A stretch of 64,000 bases of DNA from Diphasiastrum complanatum (taxonomy: Eukaryota; Streptophyta; Lycopodiopsida; Lycopodiales; Lycopodiaceae), in NCBI GenBank assembly GCA_029204225.1, contig CM055098.1:46774287-46838286 (forward strand), given 5' to 3'. The position numbers and the translations under genes were made by a program. This document shows, one piece after another, positions 45,841-56,385 of this stretch. The notes beneath the pieces were generated by a model. It was given only the letters and a program-made list of their open reading frames with translations, ran no database searches and had not been told where the DNA came from. Every line of letters begins with the position of its first letter. Within the stretch, counting starts at the first letter, position 1.

Positions 45841-47640
45841 TTAGAAAGAAAAACAATTTTTTGCTATTTATTAAAATGTTCAGGATATATCTGGTCCTGT
45901 AAAAAATTAATAACGTCCCTATAAATTGATGTTTTTGATTGAGTACACATTATATGTTCATCTGGAAATTCATTAGAAATGGGTTCTATTCGATTTTTTG
46001 TTTGGAGGCGGGATATATAGTCGGCATTTTGATGATCCTTGTCTCTTCTTAGTTCTACTTCATAATTATACTCATCTAATAATAATACCCATCTAGCTAT
46101 TCTACTCGAAAGATCAGGTTTATTCACTTAATGTTTTAATGCATAATGATTTATGTGAAAAACAAAAGGGCATCCTAAAAGATAATGTCTAAATTTCTTT
46201 ACTGAATAAATCATCCCTAGTGTTTCTTGCTCTGTAGCGGAATAATTCTTTTCTGATGCAGCGAGTTGCCTCCCTGCATAGTAAATTGGATAATCTATAT
46301 TTTGGTCATCTTTCTGACTAAGCACTACACCTATCGCAAAAGATTATGTGTCTACATATACATGGAACTTTTTAGCCCAATTTGGAGGTCTAACCCCAGT
46401 GGCTTCTGCTAATGACTGTTTCAATTGATCAAAAGCTTGCTGATGGTCCTGTGTCCAATGGTAATCAACAAATTTTTTTAGTAAACTTGTTAAAGGAGTT
46501 ACTATTATAGCATAATCTTTATTTATCCTCCGATAGTAACCTACATGTCCTAGAAAACCTCCAAGCTCTCTTAAATTGGTTGATTCTAATAATTCTAAAA
46601 TCATCTTTATTTTTTTGATGTCGGCTTGTATACCATCCTTCAAAATTTTATGCCCTAAAAGGATGCCTTCCCTCATCCCAAAGTAACACTTAGCTGGACG
46701 CAGTTTAAGAGATGTCTCTTGACATCTTCTCAATGTTTTTTCTAATGCATCTAAATGGTTTTTAGTTGATGAATAGACACAAAAGTCATCCATAAAAATT
46801 TCTAAAAACTTTCTCAAACTTTTTTGAAAATTATTTGTCATCGTACATTGGAATGTGGCAGGTGCATTACAAAGACCAAAGGGCATTCACGTATATGCGT
46901 ACGTCCCCCAATCAGTGGTGAAAGTAATTTTGGATCTATCTTCCTCTTTTATAAAAACTTGGTTATAACCTGAGAATCCATCTAAAAAACTATAATGTTA
47001 TGTCCTGCTACCTAGTCAAGAATAGTATTTGTATACGGTAGAGGATGATAATCTTTTGTTGTGGCAGCATTTAGTTTCCTAAAATCCTGACAAAATCTAA
47101 TCTTGCTCGTCTTCTTCTTAGGTACTAGAACTATTGGTGACACCCACTCAGTGCTTAGAACAGGATATATAATACCCGCTCTAAGACATCTATCTAATTC
47201 GTCTTTTACTAATAAGGAGTACTTTGGATTCAATTTATATTGGCGCTATCTAACAAGTATTGTTCCCTAAATGAGATCTATTCTATATTCACCCCATTTA
47301 ACTGGTATACCTATTAAATCATCCATCGACCAAGCAAACACATTTTGGTATTTTTGAAGAAGCAATATATGCTTTTTACATTCTTGGTCCGATTGGTGTT
47401 TATATAGATTCAAAGTCTTACCTTATTAATTTCTATTTCTACATAGTCTGTTTTATCTACCATCCTCTCAGTCATACTTGCTCTGGTTCCACCCAAAACT
47501 TCTCTCGACTCGGATGTTGGCGGTATGTCTACTTCCTCATCAACCTCATAGCATTCTATGAAATTTATCCATGATTCAGCAGGTCTAGCTAACTCCTTAC
47601 CCCATCTCAAAAGGTGACCCCCTATTGGACTGGCTGTGAG
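45841..47640 (-). mobile_element. Ty3/gypsy fragment, reverse transcriptase and RNase H (Athila/Tat-like)
   Basis: On the minus strand: pre-RT part (47410-47610), RT start with EWVSPIVLVPKKKTSKIRFC (47012-47233), RT core MPFGLCNAPATFQCTMTN with catalytic FMDD (46785-46796) at 46344-46886, RNase H with YYAGRQLAASEKNYSATEQE (46128-46325), and the DYISRL end (45864-46127). The FMDDF.VY...L...RC.E..L pattern is that of the Athila/Tat lineage. Stops separate the pieces. Integrase and LTRs are missing; it ends at the copia LTR at 45840. Confidence 0.85.
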
Positions 47641-48057
47641 AATACCTGAAAAAAATATCTATTTGGTAGACCAATTTATAATAGCATCTGCTTGATACTA
47701 ATACATGAATGTTCTATTTTGTAGTTTACACTTCCTAAGTACACATCAAGCCAGGTGTACAGATTTAGACAAGAAATTATCCTGAGTATATTGGCTAGGG
47801 CAAGGCTTCAGCCTCCCTTTATTGATGATGGTGCAAAGGATAATGTAATTATACTAAATTAAAATCAGAACAAATATAGATAGCATAGAACAAAAATACA
47901 TGTATAGAATTCATAGAAAAATATACATTGATATATCAAATGCTGCTCCATTTTATGAATTTGGGAGCACAAAATACATGTACTGATGCCCAACTTGGGC
48001 TTTCATTTATTGAAAGAAAGAGTCTATACACAGATTTTTACTAAAGTTTATTTGAAA
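47641..48057. other. Interval without recognisable gene
   Basis: AT-rich, no long open frame, no repeat recognised. Confidence 0.6.
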
Positions 48058-49485
48058 CTATTGTTCTCCCACAATGGTGATTGTTGTAGATAGATCTTTG
48101 CAGCACGTTATCAGCTCCTGTCTTTTTCGCATATGTGACATGACAAATATAAGTGAATGTGCAATTGTAAATGATGACATTTTCTATTATTTTGTTTTAT
48201 TTTGAAATGGCAATAAACATAAAGTACTTACGAGTCTTCCGTTGATGATAAATCTGAAATATATTGGTAGATTGGTTTGTAATAGCATGAGCTCTGTTCT
48301 AATAGAATCAAGCTTCCAATGCTCCTCCACCTCAACCATAGTCAAATATTCCTCATTGTAGATAATGCTTATCTCCATTCAGTTTTTGTGACCATTTAGT
48401 TCAAAGTCTTGATCCAGTGGTAGCCATGTACCTTCAATTTTCTTGTATCTCTGGTAGCTAAATGTGAGACTAAGCATTTGCATTTCGATATGATAACGAA
48501 AGATCATTGAGGACTTTAATCCTGCATTCTATGTCATTATTTGTTTTACTATCCCAACCTTGATCCATGAGATCTGACAAAGTTTCATCTGATAAATCCT
48601 TGCAAACAAATAAAGTTGGTGTCCTACGAACACTAGCACTCGAGAAAAAATCAACAAATATATGTAATGAGATCAACCAACTTAGGTGAACAATTTTCGA
48701 GCCTGTGCTTATCTTCATAGCATTTCTAATATCAATGAGTAGCTTGCATCTCAAGGATTCAGAAACAATGTTATGCATGATGGATATAAATCTGAAAGAA
48801 AAAAACAATGTTGAAGCATTCAAATCATAATCTGAAGAGCATCAATAAAGGAAATCACCTATGATTGTTGTAAAGTGCATATGATGATCATGAGGATTGA
48901 TATCATGTACTTTGATTTCTGAATGCATATATACATGTTGTAGTAAGACTTCTGATATCAATTGACCTCCCAGGGTAGTCTTAAACTCCAAAATTTTTGC
49001 TTTCCAATAAGATTTGTAAGCCATTTTTGCTCTTTTCTTTTGTCGAAAATTGCCCTTTGATGATGGATGTAGCAATACCCATGAGTTCTTTGTATATTTT
49101 GTTGGCTTCCAGTTATCAGCTTCATCTTTCTCATTGTAAAGAATCACATAATCGATTGTAGATCTGGGTCTCCTTGCCATTGCTATTTTCAAAGCTTCGG
49201 TGCCAAAAATCTCTCTGATATGATACTTAATTTCAATTTTTCGTATCACATTTAATCTAATGTGAATGCCAACATAGACACAGTTACTACATATACCATA
49301 TTTTATGTAACTGTACATATTGTATTTCTATAACTGTAACTAGTATAGTTAGAAAATTTCGATATACTAACCAGCATAGTCAAGTAAATTGAACTTGTGG
49401 TATTGACGTCGGGCAGATTAGCACGTGTCGGGTAGGAAGAAGAAACCAATGGGATACCTCCATGCTGTCCAGACACAAATTTCAA
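48058..49485 (-). pseudogene. Unknown multi-exon gene, locus B (paralogue of 19.9-20.9 kb)
   Basis: Exon-like blocks on the minus strand: QHGGIPLVSSSYPTRANLPD (about 49370-49460), RRPRSTIDYVILYNEKDEAD to LLQHVYMHSEIKVHDINPHD (48860-49180), then after TTTCAG SESLRCKLLIDIRNAMKIST to FVCKDLSDETLSDLMDQGWD (48520-48790), then WLPLDQDFELNGH and MEISIIYNEEYLTMVEVEEH to YFRFIINGRL, ending at donor GTAAGT (48232), and a last exon 48117-48058 (ELITCCKDLSTTITIVGEQ and TAG). A TGA before MEISII and a frame change near 48470 break it. Better preserved at both ends than locus A. The C-terminal part has a ubiquitin-like pattern (weak inference). Confidence 0.6.
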
Positions 49486-50029
49486 AATTTTCTATATTGC
49501 ATTTTTATTTTTTAGTTAATTTAAACTACGTTATGTAGATTCAAATCTGTGCATTTTGATTGGGCCTGGTGACGGTCGAAACTAAAGAAAAAAAATAAAA
49601 GTATCTTTACAAAGGGTCTTTTTGATATTGAGAACTCCTCTAATGTATTGGTGATATGTCTTTCTGGAGGAATATATTGAGGGCCATCCCTTGGTATATC
49701 TCTATCAAAATGTCACCCTTTTCCGAGGGTTATTCCAAGGTTTTCAAATCAAAAAAAAGAAAATTGAAGGACAAAATGGAGCTAGTTTAATGACTCTATT
49801 TTGCCCTAAAAATGGACTCCATCCGACCCCAGGAGTCTTTTGCACCACTTCTTATGAAGCTGGTAAGCAAAATCATTTGTTCATTATTGTTAATAAAAAA
49901 ATTTGCAAAATTGATTTGAGTTACATTTTAAGCACTTAAAAATTGATGAAGGAAACTTAAATTTATACATAAATGTTCCAAGTACAGAGATATGTTACAA
50001 ATTGGATTATTGAAATATACCTAATTATA
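49486..50029. other. Interval with one weak open frame
   Basis: An 82-codon frame at 49691-49939 (plus) has no known motif and begins at a non-consensus context. Otherwise nothing recognised. Confidence 0.5.
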
Positions 50030-50130
50030 ATTAGATCCAACTGAGTCGTCTTCGTCCTAGCCATTGACGTCACAATCGGACTCATGTCACTGTGATGCAT
50101 GGAATTGTGATTGTGATACCTGCATCCAAT
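50030..50130 (-). pseudogene. Partial duplicate of the Transposase_24 gene's terminal exon
   Basis: The minus strand reads VSQSQFHASQ, stop, HESDCD and then EDDSVGSN, matching VSQSQSHASQSHEFDD and GDDSAGSNN at 50548-50640. A short second copy with stops. Confidence 0.55.
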
Positions 50131-50244
50131 GAATATGATTCAGTTATTTGAGAAATGTGATGAGAGTGAAAGTCAGACCACATGAATGTAGTGAAGTTAA
50201 AGTATATCTTTAAGCCATATATACCTCAGATCTAGAATATCCAT

Positions 50245-50390
50245 TCGAATCAAGACACAAGGAGGACTTGAAGTTTGTGAAGAGAGGATTCCCCAAAAAT
50301 CCAGATCGTGTCAAACAACAATGGGAGGCTACTAAGAAGCTACTGGAGACTTTAGGGACCATCTCACCTAGGTAGTGGTTGCCAAGGTTA
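50245..50390 (+). pseudogene. Inverted fragment of a Transposase_24-like exon
   Basis: The plus strand reads EDLKFVKRGFPKNPDRVKQQ then WEATKKLLETLGTISPR, the counterpart of WKFAKKEF.EDPDRFKQQRE on the minus strand at about 51030-51100. So part of the gene was copied in inverted orientation next to itself. Confidence 0.6.
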
Positions 50391-50547
50391 TCTCATGGAC
50401 ATCCCTATAACCCTATCAAATGGCTCCATTGTATCCTAAAACTGGACTACATGTAATTGAAGATCTATGTAGAGGACTTAAGTTAAACAAATTATATATA
50501 TTGATACATAGATGTTCGAATTACAAATATATATCAAAATGAAACGT

Positions 50548-51457
50548 CTAGTTATTAGATCCAGCTGAATCATCCCCGTCCTTGCCATGGTCATCAAACT
50601 CATGTGACTGCGATGCGTGAGACTGGGACTGCGATACATGTGTGCAACAAAGATGTGTAAATTTTGTAAGTGATGTTGTTAGAGTGTCCAACTGAATGAA
50701 TGTGATGAATTCAAAATATATGTTGAAACCATAATACATATCTCAGAATATCCATCCCAGTCCATTCTCACTCCTTGTCTCTCCAATAATTCGAGTAATG
50801 ATTGCAAGCTGTTGGAATATGCATACTTGTACTCATCTTTTGTGGGAGCCGCTTTACGGCAGATTTCTACATGAACCAAAAAATCGGTGATTGTAATTTA
50901 ATTTAAACAAATCCACAGATAAAATATAAATTATGACAAAAACAAGTTTAACTTATGGGGGGGAGACTTATGAAATGGGCATGAAAAGGACCTTGGCTAC
51001 CACTGCCCAGGTGTGAGGGCCCTGCCGTCTCCATTCGCTTCTTAGTTGTCTCTCTTTGTTGCTTGAAACGATCTGGATCTTCTCAAAATTCTTTCTTTGC
51101 AAACTTCCAATCGTCCTTCTGCACGTTGTATGTCCTAGATCTGCCAGCTCTCACCGCATCTCAGATCTCTGATTTGCGGTGGCTCATCATGCTTCCCATG
51201 CATTTTTCCATTCATATTCGATCAAATTTCAAATCAGGAGAGGGGACTAAAAATTCTCTATACAACTGGTCAATGACATAATTCTTTTCCTCGTCACTTT
51301 GTTCGCGCCAGTCCTTGAGAATGTCCCTGTTGAAGACCACATGCGTGAGTTGCCTCATGCGAGTGATGACGCGACCACTACGGTCATCCTCCACTATGTG
51401 CTTCTCTGCATATATGTACGTGCAAAGTAGTTCATAGAACAGGCAAGATCCTAGCAC
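50548..51457 (-). pseudogene. Transposase_24-like (Ptta/En/Spm-associated) gene, broken
   Basis: First exon 51457 to about 50980: THVVFNRDILKDWREQSDEE, YVIDQLYREFLVPSPDLKFD, then after stops DDWKFAKKEF and EDPDRFKQQRETTKKRMETA, SHLGSGSQGPF. This fits the plant Transposase_24 pattern (DW...S.E.K..L......F.V..D, then K.N...SK..HT.GSKSF). A second exon is EICRKAAPTKDEYKYAYSNS to QGVRMDWDGYSE (50740-50875) and a terminal one SQSQSHASQSHEFDDHGKDG (50548-50640). Three in-frame stops in the first exon. These proteins accompany CACTA-type elements; the catalytic transposase and terminal inverted repeats were not seen here. Confidence 0.65.
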
Positions 51458-51469
51458 TCAGAAAGAGGC

Positions 51470-52880
51470 ATGGATACTTGTATAGATTAAGTCATTGCTT
51501 TTCTGGCTCTAGTCAGGCGCTCAGTACTTCTATTCAAGCAAATAAAAATTTAGGACTTGGTCACTTGAATTATGTTGTTGTACAACAAATGTCTAAACAT
51601 TCTGTTATTCTTGATCTAACTATCCTAGTAATAAAGATGAGTTACTATCAAGAATGTTTAGTTGGTAAACATACTAGAAAACCATTTAGATCAAGCCATC
51701 AGCATACTGCTAGAGGATTCTTCGACGTTGTGCATTCAGACATTTGTGGCTCGATGAAGAATCCTTCTCTAAAGGATGCAAAATATTTTATAACTTTTAT
51801 TGATGAATTCTCCAAAAGGACCATGGTCTACTCTATCAAGAATAAATCAGAAGCTTTTAATTGCTTCAGAATCTTCAAGGAGCATGTAGAGAAAGAGACT
51901 AGAAGGACGATCAAGGCCCTGAGGTCTAACAATGGTGGAGAGTACATCTCTACTGAATTTAAGGAGTATTGCCAGCGCCAAGGCATTGAGCAGCAATTCA
52001 TCACTCCTTATAGTCCTCAGTCTAATGGCTTAGCCGAGAGAAGAACCGTACCCTAGTTGAATCAGTTAAATGTATGTTGGCGCATGCATCATTTCTCAAG
52101 AGCTTCTAGGCTGAAACTATCTCCACTATAGCTTACGTCCAAAATAGATGTTCGACCAATGCCCTCTCAGGGAAAAAACCCCATGAGGTGTGGACAGACT
52201 CTAAGCCTTTTGTGAAGAACCTACGAGTGTTCGGATGCATTGCCTATGCATAGATCCTGAAAGACATGAGAAAGAAATTCGACTTCCAAGATCTCAAAAC
52301 CATCTTGATTGGGTATACTTCATCTGATAACACATACAAGCTATATGATTCCAATATCTAGCAAATCTTGTATAGCCGAGATACAGTCTTTATCGAGGAT
52401 CAGTTCATCAACCTCAAAGGCAAGGATATTGCTCCAGGAGATCCTTCATCACTTGTCATTGACACGATAGTTCGAGCCTCTGGCTCAGGCGTGTCTATTC
52501 TCGACCCACTTCATGACAGTGCATCAGATGAAGACGTTGCTGCTACCCAACAACAAGTCCCAAGAATGGTTCATCAATCGAATCCTCCTAGAAAATCAAG
52601 CTGAGTGCGCACATAGCCCACAAGATATACTCAGGAGTCTGCATGTCTCTTGATATAGAAACCGACAACAGTCAAAGAGGCACTTAGCCAAACAGACTCT
52701 TATCTCTGAAGAGAAGCCATGGACAGAGTCTGTACAAGACCTGACATCTCTTTTGCAATAAGCTCACTCAACCAATATATGGCTAATCCTAGCATTACCC
52801 ATTGGAAGGCTCTCATAAGAGTCATGAGGTATATTCGAGCTACCATGGACCAGTGCATCTCCTATGAAGAAGTCAGCAAC
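51470..52880 (+). mobile_element. Diverged relative of the array copia element, integrase part
   Basis: Plus-strand copia fragment with the same family sequence as the 1-20 kb array, roughly 85-90 percent identical by eye. It includes the GAG-pre end (LGHLNYVVVQQMSKHSVILD), integrase with HSDICGSM, SNNGGEYISTEFKEYCQRQG and SNGLAERR, and the segment FVKNLRVFGCIAYA that the array copies have lost. One integrase Asp is Asn (RSNNGGE). Most of RT is deleted: after REAMD the sequence jumps to TRPDISFAISSLNQYMANPS near 52735. It ends at 52880 against the duplicated gene fragment. Confidence 0.85.
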
Positions 52881-53590
52881 TATAGTTGTGCCGCCCGCAT
52901 TTTTGCATCAGGTATCAAGCAATGCTCATTTTGGACCGATGAAAAATTTGACTTTATCTTTCATCGTTCTTTCTAATGAGCTTCTTGAACGTCATTCAGA
53001 TCTATTGATGTATTGTCTTACGGATGCTTGCAGCAGAAACCAGTCAAAAGGAAGACAACATTCACTTAGATTATGCAAACCCTCATCATGCACCACCAGT
53101 TCACCATGATCATGGTTCGTATCATTGTAATATCGTTTTTGTTCTTCATATTGATGCGTGGACGATTCGAACATATACTATGGTCTCGTATTTGTAACAT
53201 GTATATCAACTATGCCTTCAATTTTGCTATTTATACATATATATATTTCAATTTTCGGACGAGCCTTATCTTCATGAATTATATTGAGGATCTATTTTTT
53301 CACTGTTTCAACGCAGGCAACGATGGCTATGAATCAGCACACCACAAAAATTGCGGGCGTGTTATGGTGTGCACTTCTCTGGCTCCCTTTTTTATCCAAA
53401 TCTCTAGGCTCAATGAATGACTTTTAGTAATTACGACTGGCTGTTTCGCAGAAATCAACAATTCAGGTGCCCATGATATCGCCTTGTTTGCGCGTAGCAG
53501 ACGAAAGTCAAAGGAAAAACAAAATTCACCCAGATTATGCAGGTCCGAATGATTCACCACCCGTTAGCAGCAATGCTGAGGGTTAGTATG
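52876..53590 (+). pseudogene. Duplicated gene fragment, copy 2, with repeated exon motif
   Basis: Counterpart of 31079-31715, better preserved. Exon-like pieces: LAAETSQKEDNIHLDYANPH with HAPPVHHDHG (about 53024-53115), then after CGCAG (53315) NDGYESAHHKNCGRVMVCTS (53317-53420), then VADESQRKNKIHPDYAGPND with SPPV (about 53495-53570). The first and third pieces are homologous (SQ-K/R-x-x-x-IH-x-DYA-x-P...PPV), so the original gene had a duplicated exon. Function not recognised. Confidence 0.6.
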
Positions 53591-53716
53591 GTTGTATTAC
53601 CAATTTGCTTTCTCTTTTAGATGCACAAATATTTAGCCTGAGCTAAGTGCTTCTTTTGAACTTTTAATTTTAAAAACGTTGAACGTAAATGACAACCCGA
53701 CGATATATATAGTACT

Positions 53717-53809
53717 ACATTTAGGGCCCTGGGGGGCCTAAATGGAATTTAGGCGAGCCCAGGAGGGTGAGCCTCAATTTCATTTAGGGCCGCCCAAGGC
53801 CCTAAATGT
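53717..53809. repeat. 93-bp inverted repeat, MITE-like
   Basis: Perfect 12-base arms ACATTTAGGGCC (53717-53728) and GGCCCTAAATGT (53798-53809) enclose further GGCCTAAATG and CATTTAGGGCC pieces, so the block can fold with nested pairing. GC-rich against AT-rich surroundings. Confidence 0.7.
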
Positions 53810-54279
53810 GGCGTTATTAGCCCTTCAATGCCTTTCAAGACTTCTCGAAGTACAATTCGATATCTGAAAACTTTTTCAGATTCCTCTTCTCGATCGCAAT
53901 CATCACCCCTGGATCTGAGCAGTTGATGCCTTCTATGTTTGGATCGCAAACACCATCTAGAACCTTTGACAGTACCTCCTCCTCTGCAGCTTGCACATCA
54001 GCCAATATGTCACTTACCAGATTTTGCTACGGAGCAATTTTGAGAAGATCTTCAAAAGAATTGTATATGGGGTTTGCTGGACTTATTGCAATAATCTTTA
54101 CAAGAACATTCATGGTTTATTTTTCTGTATCTTCGATTCGCCATAAATCTAGACCAATATGCCAATCACGTCCCACAACCGACAACTATGTGCATGCTAA
54201 GATCGAAAATGTCAATCCTACACCAGCGTCATATTTCATTCAAATTCACAACCCTTCTAGCGGAGTAAGACTGCATGAA

Positions 54280-55113
54280 TGTGAAAAATGCAAAAATAAG
54301 CTTGGTAGAGGCCAAAAAATCTTGTATATAGATATACACACATGTGTGGAGCCTGTTCCCACGTGTGAAAATCGTGTACTTGTCATGTACCATAATCATA
54401 TAGGTTGTACATATGATTTAATTCAAGTTCTAGTGGCTAAAAAGGCCACAAACTAGTTTTCTAGACATATGACACATGGAATTAGTCTATTGCTTGCATG
54501 AGCCACGTCCTTTGGTTAGGTGTCACATCCCATGTGTAGAGGACAACTCACATGTGTGGAATAAGCTGAAGTAGACGAATTTTGAGTTCTAGAAGATTTT
54601 CAAGTAGATCTCTATATAGAAGGAAAATGGACCAAAAGTGCTCAAAATAGAAGGTTTTGTCCAAGTGTCAGTTTTGCATGATGAATCATCATATGACAAA
54701 TCACCTTCACACATGTGGGATCAAAGGGATGATCAGTACCACGAGCTCCCACTTATTGTATATATAGAGCCACATTTGGCCATAATCAGTGTGAGACACC
54801 AATCTTGGTTTTGGAAGCAATTTTGAGTGATTCTCTCCATTTGTCTACATTTGTTTTGATTGTTTTGAGGTTTTATCAATGTGTACTTGATTTTCAAGTT
54901 GGAGTCCGTACTCAGACAGTGTTTCACACGTGTGAAACCATAAAGTACACTTACCTTCAATTAATAATTGTTCTTGTTAGGATTTTGTGTCTAGAATTGA
55001 TCTAGATTGATCTTAATCTAAAGTAGATTGATACATCAAGTAATCTGACAACCAATCCCTCTTGAGGATCAGATTAGGATCCACTCTTGGTCCTTTTTGT
55101 ACTTTTTTTCACA
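54280..55113 (+). repeat. 5' LTR (834 bp)
   Basis: Perfect 8-base inverted ends TGTGAAAA and TTTTCACA. Contains palindromes CACACATGTGTG, CCCACGTGTG and CACACGTGTG (near 54339, 54358 and 54929) and a TATATATAGAG box at about 54759-54769. Confidence 0.9.
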
Positions 55114-55126
55114 TGGTACCAGAGCC
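55114..55126 (+). promoter_or_regulatory. Primer-binding site
   Basis: TGGTACCAGAGCC, initiator tRNA-Met type with T to C at the sixth base, immediately after the LTR. Confidence 0.85.
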
Positions 55127-56079
55127 AAGTACAAGAGGTTTTGTCGAAATTAATAGGGTTAATCCAAATCAAAGCCAAAATTAGCAGTTTTTTGGAAACT
55201 AGTCAAAATTTGGGTAGCAAGTTGGATTTGATAGATATTCTCAAAAAATTTGGACCAAAACTTTCACACGTGTGAGGCCGTACAGCTCCGATTTTGACTG
55301 AGAAAATTCAAAAATTTGTAGAATTTAACTCACATACTCAATTTGAGTGATTTTTGGTGCAAAATCAAGCATTTTCTATAGTGAATTATTCCAACTTTTG
55401 ATTTTGATTTTGAATTTCATTCGAAGTCTTAAAATGTAGAGTAATTGGTGGAATCCAGTAGGAGTGATTGAATTCAATTTGTTGAGCAAAAATTGACATA
55501 GTATGTATGAAACTCAAATTAGTTCTATTCAACTTTCTTTGTGAGAGTGTGAGGGTCAATTTGGGATCCCATTGGATGTCTAGAATGAGGAGGAGTCCAT
55601 ATTTGAGTATTCATGCATGGTTGAGATCTTTGTAAATCTCTAGTTGTCTAATTTTTTAAGCTTTGTGAAAAATTGATGGTATAGTTTGTTGTCAAATCAA
55701 ATCAAATTCATTCTAAATATCAAGTGTGAGATTATTTGGGTCAAGAGTGAGTCCAAAAGAAGTGATTAAGTTTGATTTTCATGTATTTGAAACAAAACCC
55801 ATCTTTTGTTCAAGAATCTCAAGTGTTGAGAGAACTAGTCAAGTGAAAAGGAAAATCTAGGTGTCAAATCTTTTTCATATCCATTTCAACTTTCAAAAGA
55901 AAGAGTCATTGGTATTTGATGAGTCCAATAGGAGATTGGATCTCATTTCTTTAGTGATTTGATTCAAAGATTGTGTGCTTTTGTCTTAGTGATCAAAACA
56001 AAGTTTCCAAGTGACTAGTCATTACTATGAAGATTGATTCTTAGGTTTGTGAGCTAGATCTTTTGTAGATCCTTCTAGA
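55127..56079 (+). other. Untranslated leader of the LTR element
   Basis: About 950 bases of AT-rich sequence with no meaningful open frame, rich in variants of GATTTTGATTTTGAATTTC and TTTGTGAG. Long leaders are common in non-autonomous LTR elements. It contains one more CACACGTGTG at 55266-55275. Confidence 0.5.
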
Positions 56080-56385
56080 TTGTTGAAGATGTTCAAATCT
56101 AGTCTCTTGAAAGTCACAAATTACATTTGTAGAATCATATCACAGGTTTTTGTTCACATGGCATCAATAGGTGGCATCCTATTGAAGGAAAGAAAGGATC
56201 CTGAGTGCAACCTTTGTGGCAAGGGAGGATATTTTTTCTCAAGATGCTACAAAAAGAAGACCGGTCCATCCAAGGAGAACCAAAGCAAGGGGGCCGAGGT
56301 GAAGGATGGGAGCTTCAAGTTCAAAATGCAAATACAAGAAGTACAAGTCCAACGAAAGGTGTTTCCTCGGTGGAAAGGTGAATGA
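56080..56385 (+). pseudogene. Gag-like fragment with modified zinc knuckle
   Basis: The frame contains ECNLCGKGGYFFSRC (near 56196), a CX2CX4HX4C zinc knuckle with the His replaced by Tyr, followed by a basic tail (YKKKTGPSKENQSKG). The upstream gag domain is not recognisable. It overlaps the start of the 384-codon frame in another phase, suggesting a frameshift between the two. Confidence 0.6.
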
